Shown piece after piece: positions 15,844 to 25,300 of a DNA stretch of 64,000 nt. The notes below the pieces were generated by a model that worked only from the letters and a program-made list of their open reading frames with translations, made no database searches and was not told where the DNA came from. The stretch is from Oerskovia turbata (GTDB lineage Bacteria; Actinomycetota; Actinomycetes; Actinomycetales; Cellulomonadaceae): positions 1 through 64,000 of the forward strand of contig NZ_JOFV01000011.1 of the NCBI RefSeq assembly GCF_000718325.1. The letters are read 5' to 3'. Position numbers and translations under genes: made by a program. The stretch's first letter is position 1. Each line of letters opens with the position of its first letter.

Positions 15844-17327
15844 GCGCCGGACCCCGGGTGGACGACGATGCGCCGGTCCCCGACGGTGATCACCGAGCCG
15901 ACGGGCACGGGCACGCGCACACCCGGGTCGAGCGCCACGGGCGCCCCGCCGGGCCGGAGGAGGACCGTCCCGTTCGTCGACCCGCGGTCCTGCACCCACA
16001 GGCCGCCGGCGTCGAATCCCAGCTCGACGTGCGTCTTGGAGACCGACCGCGTCGGGTCCTCGACCCGGACGAGGGTCCTGGCCTCGCCCCCCGACGCCTG
16101 CGGGTTGCGTCCGACGAGCGCGGGTCCGGTGAGGGGGACCCGCTGACCCGACTCGAGCTCGAGCACGGCCCCGGGCGTGGGTGTCGCCTCGTGCGCCTCG
16201 TGCCGGATCTCCCGGGCGCTCAGGCGCGTGGAGTCCCAGTCAGGTTCCTCGTGGGCAGGCGCCGGCGTCGCCGTGGTCGCAGGGACCGCGAGAGGGCCGA
16301 GGGCCGGGGACGGCGTGACCGGCGCGGAGCCCGAGGGGGACGCAGCGCCTGGCACGCCCGTGATCAGCCCGCCCACGGGTGCGACCGGGGCCTGTTGCGA
16401 CTGCTGCGGGAAGGCCCACGGGTCACCGACGGGGGCAGCACCGGCCCCCGGCGCCTGGCCGCCGGTCTGCGCGGCGAACGACCCGGCGGGGAGGGGCCCC
16501 GACGGCGAGGGGCCGCGGTACCCGCTCGGGGGCGTCGCGACCTGGTGGGTGCTCGGCTGCCCGACGGCGCCGACCTCGGCGTTCCCGTCGTGGAGTCCTC
16601 GGACGTCGAGCACGAGCGCCTTGGCGGCCTTGTCCTGCCATCCCTGGTTCCGTCCCGAGCTGTCGAAGGCCGGGGAGAGGACGACGAGCAGCTCGCCGAT
16701 CCCCAGGGCGAGGGCCCCGAGGAAGGTGATGATCCAGCGGAGCGCCGCCCGCCCGAAGCCCAGGGGCGACCGGTCCTCGGCCCGGACGGACCGGACGCCG
16801 GTCGCGAGGTTGCCGAGCGTCCGGCCCGTGCGCCCCTCCCAGAACCAGATGCCGCCCCAGCACGCGAGCGACACCGCTCCGGCCACCGCGCACGCGAACA
16901 GCAGGCGGCCGAGCAGCACCTGGGCCTCGGCCGGGGTCGTGACCGAGGCCAGCGCGGTCGGAGACACCCCGGCCACCGCGCCACCACCGAGCAGCACGGC
17001 CGCGAAGACCAAGGAGACCGCGGCGGCGTCGACGAGGAACGCGACGAACCTGCGTCCCGTGCCGGCCACCGGCGCGCCGTCGAGCCCCGTCTGCGGCGCG
17101 GCAGCGTCCGTCCGTCGCAGGAACGGCACCGCGCGCTGGGTCGCCGCAGCGACGTCGCGCTCGGTCGTGATCGCGATCGACGGCTCGCGGCCCGACGACG
17201 GTGCGCCGCCGACGGGCGCGCCGTACGGCACCGCCGTGCTGGGCATCTTCGTCCCGCAGACGGCGCAGAACGACGAACCCGCCGGCTGTGCCGTCCCGCA
17301 GGCGCTGCAGCTCAGCTGCTCGGACAT
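15840..17327 (-). CDS. RDD-family membrane protein with zinc ribbon and C-terminal FHA domain
   Basis: 495 aa, ATG 17327 sharing one base with the preceding stop (TGATG). The N-terminus is a zinc ribbon with Cys7, Cys10, Cys21 and Cys24. The RDD core follows (GRRFVAFLVDAAAVSLVF, then helices to about residue 250, including GRTLGNLATGVRSV). A Pro/Gly-rich linker (about 265-390) leads to an FHA domain in the last 100 residues (LVGRNP, SVSKTHVEL, STNGTVLL). RDD proteins have few known functions (some act as transporters). The FHA domain puts this one under the kinase/phosphatase pair. Confidence 0.85.
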   Translation of the reverse strand: MSEQLSCSACGTAQPAGSSFCAVCGTKMPSTAVPYGAPVGGAPSSGREPSIAITTERDVAAATQRAVPFLRRTDAAAPQTGLDGAPVAGTGRRFVAFLVDAAAVSLVFAAVLLGGGAVAGVSPTALASVTTPAEAQVLLGRLLFACAVAGAVSLACWGGIWFWEGRTGRTLGNLATGVRSVRAEDRSPLGFGRAALRWIITFLGALALGIGELLVVLSPAFDSSGRNQGWQDKAAKALVLDVRGLHDGNAEVGAVGQPSTHQVATPPSGYRGPSPSGPLPAGSFAAQTGGQAPGAGAAPVGDPWAFPQQSQQAPVAPVGGLITGVPGAASPSGSAPVTPSPALGPLAVPATTATPAPAHEEPDWDSTRLSAREIRHEAHEATPTPGAVLELESGQRVPLTGPALVGRNPQASGGEARTLVRVEDPTRSVSKTHVELGFDAGGLWVQDRGSTNGTVLLRPGGAPVALDPGVRVPVPVGSVITVGDRRIVVHPGSGA

Positions 17328-19831
17328 CAGGACTCCCCTGGCTTCGGGCCGGAACCGGTCGGAGGTCTCGTCACGGTCCGGGCGGACGGTCGGGCCGGTC
17401 GGCGCAGCGCCGGGACCCAGGAGGGGACCCACGCCGGTCGAGCACCCCGCAGGGATCGTAGCGAGACCGCCGCGCGCACGCGCTGCCCGCGCGGCCTGGT
17501 CGACCTCATGCCCACCAGGACCGAGTCCACCTCGCTCCAGAAGGCGTCGACCTGCTGGGGGCTCGGGTCCCCGGTGCCGAACACCGTCGCGTCGGCCGAG
17601 CGCGCGAGCGTCACGGTCGGCGCCGCGGCCACGGGGAACGCCTCGGCCAGCGTGCCGGCGCTCTCGCGACGGGTCGCACCCGCGGGGACCGGGGCACCCA
17701 GGTCCGTGGCGGCGTCGAGCACCTCGCGCCAGCCACCGCTGATGCGGTCGACGGGGCGGTCGGCCGACCGCCGTCTCTTCCTGCGTCGCGACTTGAGCAG
17801 GAGGACCAGGAGCAGCGGCAGGGCGAGGACCAGGAGCGGAACGGTCACCGCGACCGCGACGAGCGCGGCCCGACCCCAGTCGAACGCGTTCGACTCGGCG
17901 TCGTCCTCCTTCTCCTCGTCGTCGACCGTGCCGGCCTCGGCGTCGGCGGGTTCCTCGGGCGGCTCGGGGTCCTCGAGGACCGGGGGCTTGGGCACCTGGT
18001 CGCTCTTGGGCTCGGGCTCGATCTTGTTGTCCTCCTCGGGGATCGCGTCGATCGGGACCCAGCCGTAGCCCGCGAACGGGACCTCGACCCAGGCGTGCAC
18101 GTCGGCCCCCGTCGCCACGAACGGCGTGCCCGCCTCCCAGGCCTCGGGGTCCGGGTAGAAGCCCATGACGACGCGGGCCGGGATGCCCGCCGACTGCGCC
18201 ATGAGGGCGAGAGCCACCGCGAACTGCTCGTCGTCGCCGATCATCTCGTCGGCCGCGAGCAGCGTGTCGATGCGCTCGGCCGAGTGGCCCGGTCGGGAGG
18301 GGAGCTGGGTCTCGAGCCCGCTCGAGAAGATCCCGCTCGCCTCGAGCCCCGTCTCGAGGTTCTTGAGCTGGACGAGCGGGTCCGTCTCCTCGGCCATGAA
18401 CTGCGCGGCCTTGCCCCCGACCGAGTCCGGGACGTTGCGGGGCGCCGGGAGCTTCGCGTCCAGGACGTGCGAGGACTCCAGGTCCTCGACCGAGGGCGTC
18501 GGAGCGACGATCGCGTCGAGCCGGAACGTGTCACCGGGGCGCAGGCCCGCGGTCACGACGCCCGTGCCGGTCTCCGAGTTGTAGTACGTCGTGGTGCTCA
18601 GCGCCTCGCCGCGCTCCCCCGTGTACCGGATGCCCGCGAGCGCCCCGACGTCGGGCAGCCACACGCCCCGGTAGTCGCCGATGGTGACCGTCAGGTCGGT
18701 CGGGGAGCCCTGGGCGACGGTCGCGATCTGGTCGCCGGCGCGCGTGAAGACCCCCGAGCCCGCACCGCTCGAGACGTCGTAGACCACACCGTTGTACGTG
18801 TCGAGAGTCGCGAGACGCACCCGTGCACCGGCGGGCAGGCCGTCGACCGTGAACAGCTCGTCGTCCGTCATCTCCTTGGCGTACTTGCGGAACGACACGA
18901 GCGGGCTCACGTACTCGTGGAGGTCGAGCGGCGGGACGATCTGCTCGCGCAGGACCATGCGCTCGGTGTCCGGGGTCACGACGGGGACGAGCAGGACGGC
19001 GGCGACCGCGCCGAGCGCGAGCATCGCCGCGCCCCCTCTGGCCCGGTGCCAGCGCAGGCGCCGGGTCGCGACGACGCTCGCGGCCGTCAGGACCTGACGC
19101 TCACCGAGGCGCGCCTCGGTCGCGCGCCACGAGCCCCACAGGAGCCCGACGACGACGAGCACCAGCCCCTGCACGAGAGGGGACGCGGGCACGAGCGTGC
19201 CCAGCAGGATCACCCCGGCGAACGCGACGACGACGGGGAGCAGCGCCCACTGCCCGGCACGGACCCGCCAGGCGAGCGTGCCGGCGACCAGCGCGCTCAG
19301 GAAGAGCAGCAGGAAGGGGACGACGGCCAGCTCCGGGAAGGACTGCAGAGGCGGCACCGAGGTGACGATCTCCTTCCACCCCGTGATCGCCCCCAGCAGC
19401 AGGCCGCGAAGCGTGTCGACGGTCGGCAGGACCCCGGCGAGGGTCGTCCCGGGCAGGGCGAACGGTCCGCCGAGCACCAGGTACGTCACCATGGCCACGG
19501 CGGTCACGGTGACCGTGCCCCACCGCCGCCAGGCGCCGAGCCACGCGACGCCCAACCCCAGCACGAGGCCCCCGAGCGCAGGCACGAGGTAGGCCGTCGA
19601 ACCCCACGCCGGACCGAAGCCGACGACGGCGGCCCCCAGCATCACGACGAGAGCGAGGGCGTCGACGGCCCCCGTCGCCCGCAGCGCGCGCGGTCCGTCG
19701 CCACCGCGCAGGCGGGTCGACGAGCGTGCCGTGGTCAGGTTCGACCGTGTACCGGTCCTGCTCGTGTGGCCGGGTTCCGCACCGGGACCGGTCGACGGGG
19801 CCGGCCGGCCCCGCGTGTCGTTCTCGGTCAT
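17327..19831 (-). CDS. TgpA-like transglutaminase-fold membrane protein lacking the catalytic Cys
   Basis: 834 aa from ATG 19831 (TGATG overlap). About seven or eight membrane helices fill residues 57-285. An extracytoplasmic transglutaminase-like domain follows (about 475-600), then an acidic Pro-rich linker, a C-terminal helix (about 654-679) and a cytoplasmic tail. In the core, GDDEQFAVALALMAQSAGIPARV has Asp534 where the nucleophilic Cys of GxCxxF should be. His579 (VHAWVEV) and Asp595 (PIDAIP) of the triad remain. The domain is therefore probably a binding module, not a crosslinking enzyme. It corresponds to tgm of PFNA clusters and follows its usual partners moxR and DUF58. Confidence 0.88.
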   Translation of the reverse strand: MTENDTRGRPAPSTGPGAEPGHTSRTGTRSNLTTARSSTRLRGGDGPRALRATGAVDALALVVMLGAAVVGFGPAWGSTAYLVPALGGLVLGLGVAWLGAWRRWGTVTVTAVAMVTYLVLGGPFALPGTTLAGVLPTVDTLRGLLLGAITGWKEIVTSVPPLQSFPELAVVPFLLLFLSALVAGTLAWRVRAGQWALLPVVVAFAGVILLGTLVPASPLVQGLVLVVVGLLWGSWRATEARLGERQVLTAASVVATRRLRWHRARGGAAMLALGAVAAVLLVPVVTPDTERMVLREQIVPPLDLHEYVSPLVSFRKYAKEMTDDELFTVDGLPAGARVRLATLDTYNGVVYDVSSGAGSGVFTRAGDQIATVAQGSPTDLTVTIGDYRGVWLPDVGALAGIRYTGERGEALSTTTYYNSETGTGVVTAGLRPGDTFRLDAIVAPTPSVEDLESSHVLDAKLPAPRNVPDSVGGKAAQFMAEETDPLVQLKNLETGLEASGIFSSGLETQLPSRPGHSAERIDTLLAADEMIGDDEQFAVALALMAQSAGIPARVVMGFYPDPEAWEAGTPFVATGADVHAWVEVPFAGYGWVPIDAIPEEDNKIEPEPKSDQVPKPPVLEDPEPPEEPADAEAGTVDDEEKEDDAESNAFDWGRAALVAVAVTVPLLVLALPLLLVLLLKSRRRKRRRSADRPVDRISGGWREVLDAATDLGAPVPAGATRRESAGTLAEAFPVAAAPTVTLARSADATVFGTGDPSPQQVDAFWSEVDSVLVGMRSTRPRGQRVRAAVSLRSLRGARPAWVPSWVPALRRPARPSARTVTRPPTGSGPKPGES

Positions 19832-21285
19832 CAGTCGTTCAGCCTCCGCAGCGCGAGGGGGAGGTCGCCGAGCTCCCCGATGGTGAGCACGACGAGCTCG
19901 GCGATCCGGTGACGACTGACCTTCGCCCCCGGCAGGCACTGGATCGCCATGACCCGGACGTCCTGGGGCAGCCGGGCCGAGGCGGCACGCAGCTCGGTGG
20001 GCGAGACGGCGCTCCCCACGACGAGCGCGACGACCGACGCGTCCGTGACGCTCGTGGCGGCCACGCGAGCCAGGTCCACGAGGCTCGTGTGCATCGACCG
20101 CGTCTCGACCCGGGCCAGGTCGTCGAGGAGCCGTACCCGGTTGTCACCGCGCAGGCTGCCGTCGTTGACGAGGACGGTCAGTCCGCGGTCCTCCTTGATG
20201 GCCTGGAGGCCGAGCGAGCCGCACGAGCTCACCGCGAGCTCGAACTCGTCGGGGTGGGCGTAGTCCTCGGCACGGGTCGAGAGCACGACCGCGAGGTGTG
20301 ATCGCCGTGTCTCCTCGAACTGCCGCACCATGAGCTGGCCCGTGCGGGCCGTGGTCTTCCAGTGGATGTGGCGGCGGTCGTCGCCAGGGACGTAGTCGCG
20401 CAGCGCGTGGAACGACACGTCGGAGTTGGAGATGTCCTGGGTGACACGTCCCTCGAGGTCGCGCAGGAAGCCCGTCGAGGAGCCCGACAGGTTCTTGGTC
20501 CGGGGGTGCACGAACAGCTCCTCGGGGTTCGTCCAGACGACCTCGCGGCGCAGCAGGCCGAGCGGGTCCGCGCGCACCGAGCGCACCGGGCCGACGGGGA
20601 TGACCGAGCGGCGGTGCGTCGGGATCGTGAAGATCTCCTCGTGGCTCGCCCCTGACCGCAGGCGCGGCACGGGGAACGACGCGACACCGGCGCCGACGGG
20701 CAGCTCCATCACGGCGGGCAGCAGCGGGCGCGGGGACCGGTTGCTCACCTCGAGCGTGCCGACCGCCCGGTCCCCCACCGTGACGCGCCGCTGCCCCAGG
20801 TCGAGCTGCACGGAGTACCGGAACGTCCCGCGGACGAACGCGAGCGCGCCGAGCATCGCCACGGTCGCCACGACCGCGACCGCGAGCAGCTCGACCCACG
20901 CGAAGACCAGTCCGGTCCACCACGCCGCGGCGAGGCCGACGAGGACCGCCCAGCCGAACGGGCTCACGACCGAGGTCGCCGCCGACAGCCCCGTGGCGAC
21001 CCGCCCCGTCACCGGGGCGAGCAGCGCACGCAGGCGCTCGCCCGGTCCGTCACCGCCGCCGCCCGACGGCGTCACGAACCCTGGGCGCGCGGGCGCGGGC
21101 GGGACGTCGCCGGACGTGGCCCCGACCCGTCGTCGACGCCGTCCTGACCGCGCGCCCGGCGCCGGGGCCGGGTCCTGGCCGGGGCGCGACGTCGTCGGGC
21201 CGTCACCGCTCACCGGGGCGCCGGCCGCAGCGCCCGGTCCGGTCGGGTTGCTGCGTGCGGCGACAGCGGGTTCCGTCGTGGTCAT
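19831..21285 (-). CDS. DUF58 (VWA-like) membrane protein
   Basis: 484 aa, ATG 21285, four bases after the MoxR stop. A disordered Pro/Gly/Arg-rich N-terminus (1-85) precedes two membrane helices (about 111-150). The DUF58 signature DYVPGDDRRHIHWKTTAR is at 297-314, followed by a VWA-like alpha/beta region. DUF58 proteins are regular partners of MoxR AAA+ ATPases and transglutaminase-like proteins and are thought to be assembled or remodelled by MoxR. The exact biochemical role is unknown. It corresponds to duf58 of the PFNA cluster. Confidence 0.9.
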   Translation of the reverse strand: MTTTEPAVAARSNPTGPGAAAGAPVSGDGPTTSRPGQDPAPAPGARSGRRRRRVGATSGDVPPAPARPGFVTPSGGGGDGPGERLRALLAPVTGRVATGLSAATSVVSPFGWAVLVGLAAAWWTGLVFAWVELLAVAVVATVAMLGALAFVRGTFRYSVQLDLGQRRVTVGDRAVGTLEVSNRSPRPLLPAVMELPVGAGVASFPVPRLRSGASHEEIFTIPTHRRSVIPVGPVRSVRADPLGLLRREVVWTNPEELFVHPRTKNLSGSSTGFLRDLEGRVTQDISNSDVSFHALRDYVPGDDRRHIHWKTTARTGQLMVRQFEETRRSHLAVVLSTRAEDYAHPDEFELAVSSCGSLGLQAIKEDRGLTVLVNDGSLRGDNRVRLLDDLARVETRSMHTSLVDLARVAATSVTDASVVALVVGSAVSPTELRAASARLPQDVRVMAIQCLPGAKVSRHRIAELVVLTIGELGDLPLALRRLND

Positions 21286-21289
21286 CGCG

Positions 21290-22264
21290 TCAGGCCGACC
21301 GGCGTTCCTGCGGCGCGGCGACGTCCGCGAGGATGCGCGCGAGCACGCCCTCGTTCGTCGCGCCGGCGAACTCGGCCTCGGGGTCGAGCACCAGGCGGTG
21401 CGCCCAGGCGGGCAGCGCGAGCTCCTTGACGTCGTCGGGCAGGACGTAGTTGCGCCCGTGCGCGGCCGCCCACACCTTGGCGCAACGCACCAGGGCGAGC
21501 GCCCCTCGCACCGAGACGCCGACCCGGCACTCGGACGCGTTGCGCGTCTCCTCGGCCAGTCGCGAGATGTACTCGAGCACCGCACCGTCGACGTGGACGC
21601 CCGCGGCCAGGTCCGCCATCTCCGCGACGGCCTGCGTCGTGATGAGCGCCTGCAGGGCCGCGCTGCGGTCCCGCACCGAGGCGCCCTGGAGGATCTCGAC
21701 CGTGGCCGCGTGGTCCGGGTAGCCGAGCGAGGTCTTCATGAGGAAGCGGTCGAGCTGCGCCTCCGGCAGACGGTACGTGCCCGCCTGCTCGATCGGGTTC
21801 TGCGTCGCGATGACCATGAACGGACGACCCACCGAGTGCGTCACGCCGTCGACCGTGATCTGCCCCTCCTCCATGACCTCCAGGAGAGCGGACTGCGTCT
21901 TGGGCGAGGCACGGTTGATCTCGTCCGCGAGCACGATCGACGCGAAGATCGGGCCCTGGTGGAACTCGAACCTCGCCGTCTTCTGGTCGTAGATCGTCAC
22001 ACCCGTCACGTCGGACGGCAGCAGGTCCGGCGTGAACTGGATGCGGTTCTGGGTGCCCTGGACGCTCGCGGCGAGCGCACGGGCGAGCGAGGTCTTGCCC
22101 GTGCCCGGCGCGTCCTCCAGGAGGATGTGCCCCTCGGACAGCATGCAGGTCAGGACCAGGCGCACCACGTGGGCCTTGCCCAGGACCGCCTGGCCCACGT
22201 TGGAGACCAGGCGGTCGAAGGTCTGAGCGAACCAGGCGGCCTGCTCGGGGGTCATGGAGGTCAT
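21290..22264 (-). CDS. MoxR-family AAA+ ATPase
   Basis: 324 aa from ATG 22264 (a second ATG at 22255 is possible). Walker A is APGTGKTS (52-59), Walker B is VLADEINRA (111-119), sensor 1 is ATQNP, and the arginine-finger region is LPEAQLDRF. MoxR proteins act as chaperone-like ATPases, often on DUF58/VWA partners, in the cytoplasm. It is the second gene of the operon, after the giant surface protein, and corresponds to aaa-atp of PFNA clusters. Confidence 0.94.
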   Translation of the reverse strand: MTSMTPEQAAWFAQTFDRLVSNVGQAVLGKAHVVRLVLTCMLSEGHILLEDAPGTGKTSLARALAASVQGTQNRIQFTPDLLPSDVTGVTIYDQKTARFEFHQGPIFASIVLADEINRASPKTQSALLEVMEEGQITVDGVTHSVGRPFMVIATQNPIEQAGTYRLPEAQLDRFLMKTSLGYPDHAATVEILQGASVRDRSAALQALITTQAVAEMADLAAGVHVDGAVLEYISRLAEETRNASECRVGVSVRGALALVRCAKVWAAAHGRNYVLPDDVKELALPAWAHRLVLDPEAEFAGATNEGVLARILADVAAPQERRSA

Positions 22265-22322
22265 GGGGTGCTGCTCTCTCGTGAGGTCGTGCGGAAGGAC
22301 GGGATCGGGTCGGGGGCCAGGG

Positions 22323-25300
22323 TCACCACGGCACGGGTGTCACCCAGCTCTGGTCACCGGCCCCGCTGACGTTGACGCTGACGAGTCGGCCCGGCCAGCC
22401 GAACCAGCAGCCGAAGTCGCCCGTCGTCCCCGAACCGCTCAGGTTGAAGGAGTAGACGTAGCCGCCACCGATCGTGGTCCAGGAGCCGTCGGGCTGCTGG
22501 TCCCGGCACACGAACCCGTAGTTCCCGGCCGGCAGGTTCGTGTACGCCACGCGGAAGTAGTTCATGCCGCCCCCCGCGCTCGACCCACGGACCACCTTGA
22601 TGTTGGGCTTGGGGTCGGTCGTCAGGGTGACGGTGTTGCTGCTCCCGCTGCACCCGGCCGCGTTGCAGGCCTTCGCGGACCGGCTGTGCGTCTGGCTGTA
22701 GCCGTTGCCCACCGTGATGCTCGTCGCCCTCTCACCGGAGCTCCACTCGTAGTGCGTGATGGCGCTGCCCCCGTTGTCGCCGGGAGCCGACAGGTCGAAG
22801 ACCAGGCTCGTCGCGCCGCTCTTGCGTCCCGACACGGACGGCGGGGCGGGCACCGTGTAGGCCTTGATCGCGGGCGACGCGGAGCTCGCCGGCGAGTCAC
22901 CCGCAGCGTTCTTGGCCGTGACCGTGAAGGTGTAGGACCCCGTGGGCAGGTCGAACCCTGCCTCCCGCGTCCCTCCGCCCACGGTCTTCGCGGTGCCGTT
23001 GCTCGCCCTGACGGTGTAGCTCGACACGGGGCTGCCGTTGGCATCGGCCGCAGGCCACGTGACCGTGATGTTCCCTGCGGACTCCGAGACGCCCGGGCGG
23101 CCGGGGGCACCCGGGATCCCGAACGGGACGACCGCCGCGGACGCGGGGCTCGTGGCCCCCCGTCCCGCCTTGTTCTCCCCGGTGACGGTGAAGGTGTACG
23201 ACGCCTCGTTGTCGAGGCCGCTCACCGCGAGGGTGGTCGCACCCTCGACGGTGACCGTCCCGCCGTCCTTCGCGCCGTTCTTGTAGCGGTCGACGTAGTA
23301 CACGGAGACCGCGTCACCGTTCTCGTCGTCCGGCTTGGACCAGGACAGGTCGACGACGCCGCCGTTGACCGACGACGTGCGACGCTCGGCCCGTGGGGCG
23401 GCCGACGCGAACGGCACGCCCGCGGGGACCATGGCCGCCGACGGGCCGGACCAGTCCGAGGGGTCCGGTGCACCGTTGAGCTCCGCGGCGTTCACCGCCT
23501 GGACCTCGACCGTGTACGACGTGCCGTTCTTCAGGCCGGTCCACTCGAACTGGGTGCCGGTCACGCACATCTGGTCCTTGCCCCCGACCGAGGGGGAGAT
23601 CCGGAGATTGACGCACTGGATCGGGGACCGGTCGGTGTACGTCTTGTTGACCCACGAGATCTTGAGCGACGTGTCGCCGAAGTCCAGGGTCGGGGGCGCG
23701 GGCCGGTCCGGCTTCTCGTCCGGACGTGCCTCGGCCGACGGGACCGACGCGTCCGAGTCGTTGACCTCGTTCGTCGCGACCACCGTGAACGTGTACCTGA
23801 CGTCGTTCGTCAGACCGTCGAGGGTGCACGTCGTGGTGCCGCACGCCTTGCTGTAGCCGTTGTTCGACGTCACGGTGTACCCCGTGATCTCGGCCCCGTT
23901 GTTGGCCGGCGGCTCCCAGCTCAGGACGACCGTCCTGGAACGGACCTCCTCGACGGTCGGCTTGCCCGGCGCGTCGGGGCGTCCCTGGACGTTGATCTGG
24001 ATGCGCCCCTCGACCTCGCGGTCGGGGTCCTTGGTCGCGTCCTGGACGCGGTACCGGACGACCATGACCCCGAAGAACGTGTCCTTGGGCGTGACGGTGA
24101 CCTTGTCGCCGTCGATCGCGGGCGTGCCTTCGCCCGTGTCGACGGTCACCGCGGTGATCGTGAGCGGGGTCTCCGGGAACGGGTTGCTGTCGTTGGCGAG
24201 GACGTCGACCGACACCGCCTTGCCCTGGTGGGCCTTGTCGACCGTGTCCTCGTTGGCCTTGGCCAGCGGGCGGGTGGACGCCACGACCTCGACCGTGAGC
24301 GCACCGTCCACGGGCGGGTGCCCGCCGTCGGTCACCGAGATCGGGACGGAGAGCGTGGTGCCCTTGGCGACCTCCGGGGTCGCCTGGACGGTCGCGGTCG
24401 CGCCGCTCACGCTGACCGTGAGCCCGGCCGGGACCGCACCCACCTTGAACGTCAGCGAGTCACCGTCGGGGTCGGTCGCGAACCGGGCGAGGTCGACCGA
24501 GCCCTCGTCCCCCGCGGCGACGTCCACGTTGGGAGCGCCGAGCTCGGGAGGCAGGTTGGCGGGGGGCAGCACCGAGATCGGCAGCGAGAGCATCGCCGTG
24601 TGCCCCTCGGGGTCGTCCGGGCCGGCACCGTCGGTGACCTCGAACGTCACGGACGCCGTCCCCACGTACTCGGGGTCGGAGGTGTAGGTGAGGTTCGTGG
24701 CGTCCGTGACCACGGCGGCACCGTTGAGCGGCGCGACCTTCGTCTCGTCCGTCAGGCGAGGGGTCCGCCCTTCGGCGACCAGGACGTAGTCGGTGATGTC
24801 GATCGGCAGCGGCTCGCCCGAGGTGACCTCGAGCGGCACGATGCCCGGGCGCAGGACGGGGACCTGCTCGGTCAGGCCCGGGACGTGCACGAACGCCTTG
24901 GACGAGAGTCCGTCGACGTCGGTCACGACGTACGTGACCACCTGACGCTGCTCGGTCAACGTCACGCTCAGGGTGCCGTCGGGGTTGGCCCTCGCCGTCT
25001 GCGCGTCGGTGCTGACCGTGAGCTCGGAGGCCGCACCGTCCAGGTCGTCGTCGTTGTCGAGCACCGCGACCTCGACGCTCGTCCGCCCCAGGACCGCGGA
25101 CATCGGGACGGTGTCGTCGCGCGCGACGGGGGCCAGCAGCGGAGCGTCCTGGTCGACCAGGACCGTGATCGCCGCCGCGGCGCGCGCCCCCTTGGAGTCC
25201 TGGATCCCGTAGTAGAACGTCGTGCTGCCTGCCTCGGTCGGGCTGGTCAGGACGACACGGTCGTTCCCGACGACCTCGGCGTCGAGCGCCTTGTCGGCCT

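Noticed and set aside
17327..19831. Active transglutaminase
   Set aside because: The nucleophile position holds Asp534, and no nearby Cys could replace it.
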